This document shows, one piece after another, positions 1 to 8,267 of a stretch of DNA of 41,462 bases (position 1 is the stretch's first letter; each line of letters starts with the position of its first letter). Both the position numbers and the translations under genes were made by a program. The notes under the pieces were generated by a model. That model did not search any database. It was given only the letters and a program-made list of their open reading frames with translations, and had not been told where the DNA came from. Source of the DNA: Flavobacteriales bacterium (lineage in GTDB: Bacteria > Bacteroidota > Bacteroidia > Flavobacteriales_D > Crocinitomicaceae); contig JADFAL010000012.1 of assembly GCA_015665275.1 (NCBI GenBank), positions 1 through 41,462 on the forward strand, written 5' to 3'.

Positions 1-1
1 G

Positions 2-598
2 CATCATCCAGACCTCATTTTCCTTGACATTCAAATGCCAAAGATTAATGGATTTGAAATGCTAGAACTCGTTGAAAATCCACCCGCTGTTATTTTTACT
101 ACCGCATTTGATGAGTACGCCATTAAAGCGTTTGAAGCCTCGGTAATCGACTATTTATTGAAACCATTTACCAAAGATCGTTTCGAAAAATCTGTAAAAA
201 AATGGATGCATTCGAATCATACTGATACAATGGAACAATTCCAGAACCTGTCTCAATCGCGATCAGATGAACACCTACGAATTGTCGTAAAAGATGGCGG
301 TGAAATCAAAATTATTCCAACCGTCGAAGTCCTCTTTATTGAAGCCTACGACGACTATGTAAAAATTCATACCAAGGATGGTTATCATCTGAAGAATAAG
401 ACCATGGGACATTACGAAAAAGCGCTACCTCAAAAGCAATTTATGCGGATCCATCGATCCTACATCATCAACATTGATGCTTTGAGTAAAATTGAATCCT
501 TCGAGAAGAATAGTTACCGGGCGACTTTATCCGATGGGAATGTAGTACCAATCAGCCGAACCGCCTATCCCCTGTTAAAATCCACCCTAGATCTGTAA
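2..598 (+). CDS. LytTR-family response regulator (5' end cut by window)
   Basis: The reading frame is open from base 2, ahead of the first ATG at 35, and reads ...DLIFLDIQMP..., the phospho-acceptor loop of a receiver domain. The gene therefore begins before the window. The receiver continues through the conserved TAFDEYA and LLKPF elements. A linker follows, then a C-terminal LytTR DNA-binding domain (VLFIEAYDDYVKIHT... FMRIHRSYIINID... PISRTAYPLL). Regulators of this type are usually paired with a LytS/YpdA-like histidine kinase, which would lie upstream outside the window. Targets cannot be read from the sequence. Family assignment is secure; the role is unknown. Confidence 0.93.
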   Translation, partial: HHPDLIFLDIQMPKINGFEMLELVENPPAVIFTTAFDEYAIKAFEASVIDYLLKPFTKDRFEKSVKKWMHSNHTDTMEQFQNLSQSRSDEHLRIVVKDGGEIKIIPTVEVLFIEAYDDYVKIHTKDGYHLKNKTMGHYEKALPQKQFMRIHRSYIINIDALSKIESFEKNSYRATLSDGNVVPISRTAYPLLKSTLDL

Positions 599-659
599 AG
601 ATGTGTTGGAATCCGATGGCGAACTGATTATTATCATGTTTCCAGCGCAAAGAATTATG

Positions 660-667
660 TACATTTG
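660..667 (+). promoter_or_regulatory. Bacteroidota -7 promoter element for the tryptophan 2,3-dioxygenase gene
   Basis: TACATTTG matches the Bacteroidota -7 consensus TAnnTTTG. It lies 20 bases before the ATG at 688. A TTTC about 18 bases upstream could serve as a weak -33 box (consensus TTTG). The call rests on consensus match and position only. Confidence 0.4.
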
Positions 668-687
668 GACACAGAATTCCTGCACTT

Positions 688-1653
688 ATGACACGAGAAG
701 AACTGCTGAAAGCCATTGATGAGAAGTATGGCGCAATGGGACAAAATCCGGATACATATCTTTCTGGACTATTGCATTCCGAACCTATCACTTATTGGGA
801 TTACATTCAGGTAGACGCATTACTTGGACTTCAGATTCAACGTACGAACTTGAAAGACGAAATGGTCTTCATCATGTACCATCAAATCAATGAATTGCTG
901 TTCAAAATGATTTTGTGGGAAATGGATCAAGTATCGCATGATGAGGCGATCTCCACGAAGAAATTTACGAAGCATTTGGACCGAATCAGTCACTATTTCG
1001 ACATGCTTTCCAACTCGTTTACCATTATGGGTGATGGAATGGATGTAGATCAATACATGAAGTTCCGCGATACTTTAACGCCAGCCAGTGGATTCCAAAG
1101 CGCTCAGTACAGAAAGATTGAATTCGCTTCGACAGAATTGATCAACTTGATAGATTACCGCTTCCGAAAATCGATTGATAGAAACACGCCATACAATCAC
1201 GCATTCAAGCATTTGTACTGGCAAGCCGCAGGACTGGATCATAAAACCGGCGAAAAATCCAAGTTGCTTTCGAATTTCGAAGACAAATACAAGGAGGATT
1301 TCATGGGCTTCATGAAGGAGTACAATTCCATCAATCTTTGGACAAAATTTAAAACACTGCCTAAGGAAGATCGTGAAGATTTAGCCCTCATCAACTCGAT
1401 GCGCCATTACGACCACACGGTTAACGTAAAATGGGTAATGCATCATTTAAACGCAGCAAAAAAATATTTAAACAGCGGTGAAGAATCGGCCGAAGCTACC
1501 GGAGGAAGTGAATGGCAGAAGTACATGCACCCTCGCTATCAGAGACGCATCTTCTTCCCTGAATTGTGGACTGTAGAAGAACTAGAAAACTGGGGCGATG
1601 ACAATCTAGAAAATCATGCAGATTTGACCGACGCTAGTCAGATCAGACTGTAG
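688..1653 (+). CDS. kynA: Tryptophan 2,3-dioxygenase family protein
   Basis: This is a 321-residue heme dioxygenase that would oxidise L-tryptophan to N-formylkynurenine, the first step of kynurenine-route tryptophan breakdown. Visible hallmarks are the N-terminal YWDYIQVDALLGLQ stretch, the MYHQINELLFK helix carrying the distal His (residue 65), and a C-terminal TGGSEW segment like the substrate-binding TGGS of the family. It is somewhat longer than the roughly 280-residue Xanthomonas enzyme. No other kynurenine gene is adjacent; purE follows after 84 bases. Family confidence is high. Substrate specificity (tryptophan or another indole) is inferred. Confidence 0.88.
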   Translation: MTREELLKAIDEKYGAMGQNPDTYLSGLLHSEPITYWDYIQVDALLGLQIQRTNLKDEMVFIMYHQINELLFKMILWEMDQVSHDEAISTKKFTKHLDRISHYFDMLSNSFTIMGDGMDVDQYMKFRDTLTPASGFQSAQYRKIEFASTELINLIDYRFRKSIDRNTPYNHAFKHLYWQAAGLDHKTGEKSKLLSNFEDKYKEDFMGFMKEYNSINLWTKFKTLPKEDREDLALINSMRHYDHTVNVKWVMHHLNAAKKYLNSGEESAEATGGSEWQKYMHPRYQRRIFFPELWTVEELENWGDDNLENHADLTDASQIRL

Positions 1654-1666
1654 TGAATGGGCGAAA

Positions 1667-1692
1667 GGGCTTCTCGACTAGGTTCGAAGTCC
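1667..1692. repeat. Imperfect hairpin in the kynA-purE gap
   Basis: GGGCTTCTCGA and TCGAAGTCC can pair with one mismatch and one bulge around a short loop. There is no following T-run, so it is not an obvious intrinsic terminator. The word CTTC-TCGA resembles the CTTCGAGA words found in the hairpin near 40714 and in the inverted repeat at 5293-5431. Confidence 0.35.
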
Positions 1693-1737
1693 TAATTGAG
1701 ATAGGAATCCTTATTTTTACGCGAAAATCGACACGAA

Positions 1738-2241
1738 ATGGCAGCAGAAGTAGGAATTATCATGGGAAGCACATCGGATATGCCGGTGATGCAAGAAGCA
1801 ATCGACATTCTAAAAGAATTGAACATTGAAACTGAGGTGAATATTGTTTCAGCACATCGCACTCCAGAATTGATGTTCGACTACGCCAAATCTGCACACA
1901 AACGTGGAGTCAAAGTAATTATCGCCGGAGCCGGAGGAGCAGCACATCTTCCTGGGATGACAGCATCGCTTACGCCACTTCCAGTAATTGGAGTTCCAGT
2001 GAAATCTCGCAATTCTATCGATGGTTGGGATAGCATCCTTTCCATTCTTCAAATGCCGGGTGGAATTCCGGTAGCAACAGTTGCATTAGACGGAGCGAAA
2101 AATGCAGGAATTCTTGCTGCTAAAATTATTGGTTCTTCGAATCCAGAAGTTCTTGCTCGAATGGAAGCCTACATGGATGGATTGAAGCAAAAGGTGCTTT
2201 CGAACGCCGCGGATATTAATACTTTTGAGGCTGAAAGCTAA
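1738..2241 (+). CDS. purE: 5-(carboxyamino)imidazole ribonucleotide mutase (PurE class I)
   Basis: A 167-residue protein of normal length for bacterial PurE. It moves the carboxylate of N5-CAIR to C4 of the imidazole ring in de novo purine synthesis. The N-terminal IIMGSTSDMP, the SAHRTPE motif and the AGAGGAAHLPGM loop are the conserved substrate-binding and catalytic segments. PurK is not next to it in this window. The ATG at 1738 fits the usual N-terminus, only a few residues before the GSTSD motif. A hairpin separates it from the convergent DUF1343 gene. Confidence 0.96.
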   Translation: MAAEVGIIMGSTSDMPVMQEAIDILKELNIETEVNIVSAHRTPELMFDYAKSAHKRGVKVIIAGAGGAAHLPGMTASLTPLPVIGVPVKSRNSIDGWDSILSILQMPGGIPVATVALDGAKNAGILAAKIIGSSNPEVLARMEAYMDGLKQKVLSNAADINTFEAES

Positions 2242-2245
2242 AAGT

Positions 2246-2290
2246 CGAAGGTAAAAGGATAATTTTCTACTTATCGCTTTTTACCTTTCG
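2246..2290. terminator. Hairpin between convergent purE and the DUF1343 gene
   Basis: AAGGTAAAAG (2248-2257) pairs with the CTTTTTACCTT segment (2277-2287), with one extra T. The hairpin lies between the purE stop and the stop of the minus-strand gene, so a bidirectional terminator is likely. The stem is AT-rich and the loop is long (about 19 nt). Confidence 0.5.
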
Positions 2291-2298
2291 CCAAACAC

Positions 2299-3567
2299 CT
2301 AATCATAATACAACAAATACTTCTTACGCATCTCTTTGTAAGCCTCTAAATCCTGTTGCCATGTGGCGCGAATTTCCGCTTCGGATTTACCATCACTGAG
2401 CAAATCAAGCAAATCACCTCGACCGTACAGAAGGAAGAACATACGCGTCTTTTTACCTTGAAAGAGATCGCCGTCCATTTTCTCGTAAGCATCGAGAAGG
2501 AAACTCAAATCTAGCTGGCTCATTCGCCAATAATTCGCCGACTCTAGTTTAATTCCATAACACAAAGCTCCGTTGTGCTTCGGTTTCTTTGCTCCAAAAT
2601 CGGGTGCTGGCGTGAATGAATATTCCAATGAATCTGGGAAGTTCGGATGTCCATATTGCTCGAAAGGAAATGGTGTTCCACGCCCCACTGTAACGTCTGT
2701 TGCTTCTAATAAACACAAGCTTGGATATAAAGCAATCGATAAATCAGAACGAAGATTCGGTGATGGACGCACTTCAACGGGCCATTGCGAGCCGTGATAA
2801 TAATAATCGCACTTCACTACAGTCAAATCGCATCGAATGCCGCCTTTCAACCACTTTTCACCATTAATCATGGTACCGTACTCTCCAATTGTCATTCCAT
2901 GCACAATTGGCACGGGATGCATTCCCACAAAAGAAGTGTACTCAGGGTCTAAAACCGGCCCATCAACATAATGTCCGTTTGGATTTGGACGATCTAAAAT
3001 AATCACTGGAATTCCTTGTTCGGCACAGGCCTCCATTACGTAATGCAAGGTTGAAATGTAGGTGTAAAAACGAACCCCAACATCTTGAATATCGAAAACG
3101 ACTACATCTACTCCACTTAATTGCGTAGCGCTTGGCTTCTTATTCTTACCGTATAAAGAGACGACGGAAACTCCTGTGAGTGCATCCACGCCATTTTTCA
3201 CGTATTCTCCTGCATTGGCTTCGCCTCTGAATCCATGCTCTGGTGCAAAAACCTTAACCACTTCGATATCACTACCGATCAAGGTGTCTACCAAATGTAC
3301 TCTGTTCACCAGTGACGTTTGATTCCCTACTACGGCTACTTTTTTACCTTTCAATGAATCGAGGTAAACATCCATTTTTGCTGCCCCTACAGTTGGCAAC
3401 ATCATTATTTCGTCTTTCGCCGCTTTGTTTGAAGCTTTATCCGCTTTCTGCACATCAGCATTGGCCGAACACGAAAAAATCAAAAAAATAAAAATGCTTT
3501 TCAGGCAAAAAAGCTTTGTGTACTTTAGCCGAAAACCAGTCCCTTTATTGGCATTTGAATATTTCAT
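2299..3567 (-). CDS. namZ: DUF1343 family lipoprotein (NamZ-type exo-beta-N-acetylmuramidase)
   Basis: The body matches DUF1343: VAVVGNQTSLV, an APEHGFRG segment, VVVFDIQDVGVRFYTYISTL, and ILDRPNPNG. Characterised members (NamZ/YbbC) remove terminal N-acetylmuramic acid from peptidoglycan fragments, so a role in cell-wall turnover or recycling is expected. The N-terminus has a hydrophobic run ending in LIFSC, a plausible lipobox with a non-ideal -2 residue, so it is probably a lipoprotein. The start is uncertain. ATG at 3567 leaves about 24 residues ahead of the hydrophobic core; another ATG is at 3585; a rare CTG lies closer to the core. Either ATG makes the gene overlap the head-to-head permease. 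Confidence 0.85.
   Translation of the reverse strand: MKYSNANKGTGFRLKYTKLFCLKSIFIFLIFSCSANADVQKADKASNKAAKDEIMMLPTVGAAKMDVYLDSLKGKKVAVVGNQTSLVNRVHLVDTLIGSDIEVVKVFAPEHGFRGEANAGEYVKNGVDALTGVSVVSLYGKNKKPSATQLSGVDVVVFDIQDVGVRFYTYISTLHYVMEACAEQGIPVIILDRPNPNGHYVDGPVLDPEYTSFVGMHPVPIVHGMTIGEYGTMINGEKWLKGGIRCDLTVVKCDYYYHGSQWPVEVRPSPNLRSDLSIALYPSLCLLEATDVTVGRGTPFPFEQYGHPNFPDSLEYSFTPAPDFGAKKPKHNGALCYGIKLESANYWRMSQLDLSFLLDAYEKMDGDLFQGKKTRMFFLLYGRGDLLDLLSDGKSEAEIRATWQQDLEAYKEMRKKYLLYYD
3520..3527 (+). promoter_or_regulatory. Possible promoter of the FtsX/LolC-type permease
   Basis: TACTTTAG is one base off TAnnTTTG, and a TTTT sits exactly 19 bases upstream at the -33 position. The implied transcript start (about 3533) would exclude the upstream ATG at 3494 and favour the TTG at 3548. 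The element lies inside the 5' coding part of the divergent DUF1343 gene. Confidence 0.3.
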
Positions 3568-5275
3568 ATCAAGAAGAACGCTCAAGAGTGTCGTGCAAGG
3601 TAAGAAAGTTTCCAGACCTATAGTCCGAATCTCAATCTACAGCATTGCACTAGCGGTTATTGTAAACCTCATCACTCTTGCTGTTGTAACTGGTTTCCAG
3701 CAAGAAGTTCGCCAAAAAGTTCAAGGCTTTGGTTCGCACATCTTCATTATGACTGCTAGCGACTACAGTATTTTCGAAAGTGACCCTATCCGAAAGGACC
3801 AAGTTTTCGTAGAAGAAATTGCCAATACAGAAGGAGTTAAGTCGATACATGCCGTTGGATACAAGCCTGTTTTGTTTCAATCCAAAAAAGAGGAGATCTC
3901 ATACAAACTCCCCAATGGAAAAGACACTTCCGAAACACAACAAAATGTATTTGCGACAGTAATTAAAGGTGTTGAGGATTCATATGATTGGTCATTTTTT
4001 AAGCAGCATTTAATCGATGGAGAGATACCAAAATTTGGAGATAGTCTTTCCAACAAAGCATTGATCTCTAAAAAATTGGCAAATGATCTTCATTTCGAAA
4101 CGGGAGATACAGTTGGTGCATTTTTCGTGCGGAACATGCCGATCAAACAGAACTTCATCATTTCAGGAATTTATGAAACGGGATTGGAAGAATTCGACAA
4201 GAAATTCGTTTTGGGGGATTTGCGTTACGTTCAAGTCTTGAACGATTGGGGAATTCATTCACTTATTGAAGTAGAAGACACACTCCGGACTGATTATCCC
4301 TACGAAGACTATCCGGATATCCCTCGTGACAGACTTGTTCTCACAGCCAATGTTACCGGAGGAAATGGCTACCATCGATTTGATTGGGGACGCGGTTTCA
4401 ATAGGTACAATCAGATTCCAATTTGTCCAACGAATGATACGATCATTCAGCTCGTTGGAAGTGATCATCTCGGGGATGTTTTTGCACCTATCGAAACGAC
4501 TACGTTACCGGATACGGCATACATTAAAATTGAAGTGGAAGGCGAGCCTTATGCCCCATGTAATTGTGCTACGGACGAAACGGGTGAGTTAATAAGAGAA
4601 TTTGATCCGGAAACAGGAAAGTTCAGCGTGACAGCACCATACAAACGAATTACCTTTCAAATTATTCCGGGAAAAGGAAGTTCGGAACATTATGTTGGAG
4701 GATTTGAGGTCAACGTGAAAAACTGGGACCGATTGGATGAACTCCATGAGAAAATTGACCAACAGGTTGCGTTTATTCCAAGCCCCTATAACGAACAACT
4801 GAAAGTAACTTCCATTAAAGAGAATGAGAATGACATCTTTGTATGGTTAGGCTTTCTCGATATCAACGTTGTGATCATTTTGGTTCTAATGATCATCATT
4901 GGAATCATCAATATGGGATCGGCGCTTCTCGTGCTAATATTAATTCGCTCCAATTTCATTGGTATTTTAAAATCCATTGGGGCAACGAACTGGAAAATTC
5001 AAAAGATCTTCTTGATTCAGGCATCATTCTTAATTGGGCGTGGAATGCTTATTGGAAATATCATTGGACTCGGGCTTTGTTTCGCTCAGAAATGGTATGG
5101 AATTATTCCATTGGACCCTAAAGTTTACTATTTGAATCAAGTGCCGATTGAATTGAACGTTTGGCATTGGCTTTTCTTGAACATCGGAACCTTATTAGTG
5201 TGCGTTCTTGCTCTTATGATTCCAAGTCGTGTGATTAGTCGTATTTCACCTGTAAAGGCGATTAAGTTTAATTAG
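3548..5275 (+). CDS. ABC transporter permease, FtsX/LolC-LolE type
   Basis: This membrane protein (575 residues from the TTG) has the FtsX-family layout. It has one N-terminal transmembrane helix (SIALAVIVNLITLAVVTGF), a large periplasmic region, and three C-terminal helices starting near VVIILVLMIIIGIINM. The N-terminal FEYFISRR...R-IS-YSIALAV pattern is that of lipoprotein-releasing permeases (LolC/E). The periplasmic region is long and holds an internal segment with CNCATDETGE. No LolD-like ATPase gene is adjacent. I prefer the TTG start because homologues begin just before FEYFI. ATG 3494 would add 18 residues that are antisense to the DUF1343 signal peptide. Confidence 0.85.
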   Translation: MAFEYFISRRTLKSVVQGKKVSRPIVRISIYSIALAVIVNLITLAVVTGFQQEVRQKVQGFGSHIFIMTASDYSIFESDPIRKDQVFVEEIANTEGVKSIHAVGYKPVLFQSKKEEISYKLPNGKDTSETQQNVFATVIKGVEDSYDWSFFKQHLIDGEIPKFGDSLSNKALISKKLANDLHFETGDTVGAFFVRNMPIKQNFIISGIYETGLEEFDKKFVLGDLRYVQVLNDWGIHSLIEVEDTLRTDYPYEDYPDIPRDRLVLTANVTGGNGYHRFDWGRGFNRYNQIPICPTNDTIIQLVGSDHLGDVFAPIETTTLPDTAYIKIEVEGEPYAPCNCATDETGELIREFDPETGKFSVTAPYKRITFQIIPGKGSSEHYVGGFEVNVKNWDRLDELHEKIDQQVAFIPSPYNEQLKVTSIKENENDIFVWLGFLDINVVIILVLMIIIGIINMGSALLVLILIRSNFIGILKSIGATNWKIQKIFLIQASFLIGRGMLIGNIIGLGLCFAQKWYGIIPLDPKVYYLNQVPIELNVWHWLFLNIGTLLVCVLALMIPSRVISRISPVKAIKFN

Positions 5276-5292
5276 ACAATTGAGGTTGCTTG

Positions 5293-5431
5293 ACTTCGAG
5301 AGCCTCAGCCTGCGCAAATTGTAGACATACGACTTATAGACACCAGACAAAATACGCTAGATAAAAAACTCTAGGCGACAAATACAAACTGCTAGACTTT
5401 CGGGATTAAAGTACACTGAGGCTCTCGAAGT
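5293..5431. repeat. 139-bp intergenic element bounded by perfect 16-bp inverted repeats, TAGAC-rich core
   Basis: ACTTCGAGAGCCTCAG (5293-5308) and its exact reverse complement CTGAGGCTCTCGAAGT (5416-5431) bound an AT-rich core. The core at 5321-5400 is filled with gTAGACat, aTAGACac, GCTAGAt and GCTAGACttt words. It lies between the convergent permease and PD40 genes. No coding potential and no clear target-site duplication were seen. It could be a MITE-like unit, a large cruciform or hairpin acting as terminator, or a remnant. Confidence 0.6.
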
Positions 5432-5447
5432 GCACTTTCTCACGGAA

Positions 5448-6956
5448 CTACTCCGTCTTCAACTCCACAAACTGATACGGCTCGTACTTTCGCTTGTTAC
5501 CGGCGTCTTCTGAGTATGCCGGACCGTCTACTTTTGAACTTACGATCACCACATTCACCTTGTCCGCGTATTTCTTCTTGAAGTCATTAATCAAATCGTA
5601 CTTCATGTTTTCCGCACGAACTTTCGCCAAGTTTTCGTTAGATCCAAACGTCTTCGTTGGAACTTGTGATGCCGATGAATAAATATTGATCGTAATCGAT
5701 TTACGTCCATCTTTCAAGTCCTTTTTGACCTTTCGTACAAACTTGCGCAGGTCTCCCTTATCAACAGACAGCTTATTTTTGTTGTACTTGAATGTGTGCT
5801 TGAATTCATAATTGTCGTAATTCTGCACAACAATGGGATCGATGCGCTTTTCTGGTTCATCCAAAGAACACATTGTCGTGGCAGTTTGACCAATGACGTC
5901 TGTTACGGTAACCGTGTAATCTCCAACCTTCAATCCATAAATGTCTTCCGAAGTATCTCCATTTGACCATTGGAACGTGTACGGCCCTCCTCCACCATTA
6001 ATCAAGAGATCAACAGAACCATCATCACCTCCGTATACCGAGACATTCGTCCCAACACACGAAATTTCCAATGGCGGTGGCGTCAAGATTTCAATTTTGT
6101 AGATATCACTGCGTTCACCTTCTCGGTTACTCGACCAATAAGCGCTATTTCCTGTGTAACTGAAGTACGCATCAAACTTTGGAGAGTTAATCCGATTTCC
6201 GAGGTTCTTTGGCACAGACCAATTCGTCCATGACCCTTCTTTTACCGAGTAAAAAATATCGGCATCCCCTTCTCCCCCCATTCCGTTTGAAGAAAAGAAC
6301 AAAGTATCCTGAGATGAAGAAAGAAACGGCGAGATTTCATAACCAGCCGAGTTAATGGTATTTCCCATATGCTGAGGTGCAGACCATGTTTCGCCTGTTT
6401 TTGTGGAGATGTATAAATCCTCTTCTCCAAGTGACCCAGGTCCTTCATAAGAAATGATGATCACATCGCCAGATCCGCTCACGTGGAATCCATAATGGAA
6501 TCCTTCTATGTCTAATCCCGGAATTTCAATTGCTTCGGGTTTTCCCCACCCGCTTCCAGACTTGTTGGATTGCGCAATCCCCTTTTCTTTATCCTTCTTG
6601 CCTTCGTACGCATTCAGCAGGTATACGGTCGAACCATTCGAACTAACACCAACAAGGCCGTTGTTGAATTTGTTGTTTAGGCTTTTGACACGTTTCAATT
6701 CGCTATAACTGCCATCGTCCTGTCGAATACTTTGCCAAATATCCTGATCGCTCTCTCCTCCCTGATTCTGAGGATCTCCCGTACGCACAAAATAAAGGGT
6801 AGAACTATCGGCAGAAAATACCGGCATGCTTTCCTCGGCTTCAGGTGAATTCACTTCTCCTGGAAGCGCAGCGGGCTCAGTAAAATCCCACCATTGAGCA
6901 TTTACTGACAAAGATGCCACTACAAATAGGGCACTTAGAATCGTATGTTTTCTCAT
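5448..6956 (-). CDS. PD40-propeller / SprB-repeat / OmpA-like C-terminus protein (T9SS or gliding-associated)
   Basis: This 502-residue protein has a cleavable signal peptide (ending near SVNAQ). About 250 residues of WD40-like PD40 repeats follow (SADSSTLYFVR, SSNGSTVYLLNA, SQDTLFFSSNG, TGNSAYWSSNR). Next is one SprB-type repeat (GGDDGSVDLLINGGGGPYTF ... YTVTVTD). The C-terminal ~125 residues have an OmpA-like pattern (ITINIYSSAS...LAKVRAENM). PD40 plus OmpA-like modules occur in periplasmic proteins that anchor the type IX machine, such as PorE. The SprB repeat is typical of surface adhesins and gliding proteins. It is 24 bp downstream of the PorP/SprF gene, so the two are probably co-transcribed and work together at the outer membrane. 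The exact role is inferred. Confidence 0.8.
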   Translation of the reverse strand: MRKHTILSALFVVASLSVNAQWWDFTEPAALPGEVNSPEAEESMPVFSADSSTLYFVRTGDPQNQGGESDQDIWQSIRQDDGSYSELKRVKSLNNKFNNGLVGVSSNGSTVYLLNAYEGKKDKEKGIAQSNKSGSGWGKPEAIEIPGLDIEGFHYGFHVSGSGDVIIISYEGPGSLGEEDLYISTKTGETWSAPQHMGNTINSAGYEISPFLSSSQDTLFFSSNGMGGEGDADIFYSVKEGSWTNWSVPKNLGNRINSPKFDAYFSYTGNSAYWSSNREGERSDIYKIEILTPPPLEISCVGTNVSVYGGDDGSVDLLINGGGGPYTFQWSNGDTSEDIYGLKVGDYTVTVTDVIGQTATTMCSLDEPEKRIDPIVVQNYDNYEFKHTFKYNKNKLSVDKGDLRKFVRKVKKDLKDGRKSITINIYSSASQVPTKTFGSNENLAKVRAENMKYDLINDFKKKYADKVNVVIVSSKVDGPAYSEDAGNKRKYEPYQFVELKTE

Positions 6957-6980
6957 GTTCTGGTTCGTGGCGTTTTCGGT

Positions 6981-7970
6981 TTATCGACCCAACATTAATC
7001 CGAGGATTACCTCGTGTCCGCCGGATGAATAATTATTGAATTCTGTAATCGAAAAGTCAAATGAGTATCCTAGTTTGAATCGTTCGCTAAGGTTCGCTCC
7101 CAGCATCCCGATAATGGCATCATTCTGACGGTAAGAAGCACCGAACCACAACCATCGCTTATATTCAAATTGCAATGAACCTTCAATCGATCCGGGTGCA
7201 GGAGTCATAAATTTTATCATTCCAGAGGGCATCATCGTCCACTCATCCGTGAGGTTAAAACGATATCCGGCAATGAAATTAAAGTGCATTTGCGGATCGA
7301 AATTGGCAGTCCCCTGACCGAATGAAATTGCATTTCTAGAAAGTTGATCGGCAGATACTCCGATGTACATGTGATCGGCATAAAAGAACAATCCAGCTCC
7401 AATCTCCATAAAATTCAAACTACTTTGGTTCGCTACATAGTTATCATACGTAGCGTCGGTAACTACAGGACCTGTATATCCTGGAGTTTGGGAAAGAACC
7501 TGAGCACGATCTTGCAAGAACATGCTATTTGACAATCCTAATTTTGCCCCAAACGACATATTAAAATCGCGTGTAACCGGAAGATGTATGGCGTAAGTTC
7601 CTGCAACTGAAATGTCTCGGAAAGCACCGTATTGATCTGCAATTACCTGTCCTCCAATAGCATGTTTCAATTTCCCGGTATTCACTTTAGGACTGGCTAC
7701 TGGTCCGTAACTTGTTCGAAGCGAAGGGTTGTATCGTGTTTTATTTTTCGAAATAACAGTACTGGCATATACATACGCCGTTAATGGTGAATTTGTAATT
7801 CCCAACCATTGTGAACGACCTCCGACAGTAACGTCAAGAAAATCATACATTCCAGCCGCAGCCGGGTTTGCCATGAATTGATTTCGATTGTACTGACTAT
7901 ATTGCGGCAACTGCTGAGCAAATCCAGTAGTTGTAACGCCTAGCAGCATTAGAAGTAGCAACTTTTTCAT
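6981..7970 (-). CDS. PorP/SprF family type IX secretion outer-membrane protein
   Basis: A 329-residue predicted beta-barrel with a signal peptide (ending TTGFAQ) and the family N-terminus QLPQYSQYNRNQFMANPAAAG. It ends in alternating hydrophobic strands (YSFDFSITEFNNY...EVILGLMLGR). PorP/SprF proteins help export or attach specific type IX substrates; SprF is needed for SprB adhesin delivery in gliding flavobacteria. It is the first gene of a two-gene minus-strand unit with the PD40/SprB-repeat protein. No giant adhesin gene is adjacent, so its partner is presumably the downstream protein or an unlinked substrate. Confidence 0.9.
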   Translation of the reverse strand: MKKLLLLMLLGVTTTGFAQQLPQYSQYNRNQFMANPAAAGMYDFLDVTVGGRSQWLGITNSPLTAYVYASTVISKNKTRYNPSLRTSYGPVASPKVNTGKLKHAIGGQVIADQYGAFRDISVAGTYAIHLPVTRDFNMSFGAKLGLSNSMFLQDRAQVLSQTPGYTGPVVTDATYDNYVANQSSLNFMEIGAGLFFYADHMYIGVSADQLSRNAISFGQGTANFDPQMHFNFIAGYRFNLTDEWTMMPSGMIKFMTPAPGSIEGSLQFEYKRWLWFGASYRQNDAIIGMLGANLSERFKLGYSFDFSITEFNNYSSGGHEVILGLMLGR

Positions 7971-8128
7971 TCTCGTCTGTTTCGCTATAAGACCTATTGG
8001 TTTCGTAGCAATCTATTAGTTAACATCAAAAGAACGTTATGCCTGACCGAAAAGTTTGGTTTTTGAGGCAGAAACGTAGCTTAGCAGCCCTAATTTAACG
8101 GAATAATTGGCTTTTTGCAAGAAAGATA

Positions 8129-8266
8129 CTTAGACCCGTTGCGCTATTAGCCATTAGACCGCTTCGCTTTTAGACACTAGATTGTTCGCTTCGCTCACTT
8201 TTAGACTTTGTTTCGTCCGATGTCTCTTTGTCTAGAGTCTAACAACGGGTTTACGAGTGGTCTAAC
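8129..8266. repeat. TAGAC/GTCTA-rich intergenic block with ACCCGTTG/CAACGGGT inverted repeat
   Basis: The gap 7971-8267 (297 bp) between two minus-strand genes holds no gene. Its half next to the leucine-rich-repeat gene is packed with TTAGACcc, aTTAGACc, TTTAGACact, TTTAGACttt, GTCTAGAGTCTAAc and gGTCTAAc. Two CGCTTCGCT words are interspersed. ACCCGTTG (8134-8141) and CAACGGGT (8242-8249) are perfect inverted copies. The same word set recurs at 5321-5400 and 11927-12020. Confidence 0.6.
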
Positions 8267-8267
8267 A

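Noticed and set aside
4326-4592. Out-of-frame 88-codon frame inside the permease
   Set aside because: Overlaps the periplasmic domain of a confident gene with no independent support.
8129-8266. Possible CRISPR-like repeats in the TAGAC blocks
   Set aside because: The words are only 5-9 bases long with no regular repeat-spacer period and no cas genes.
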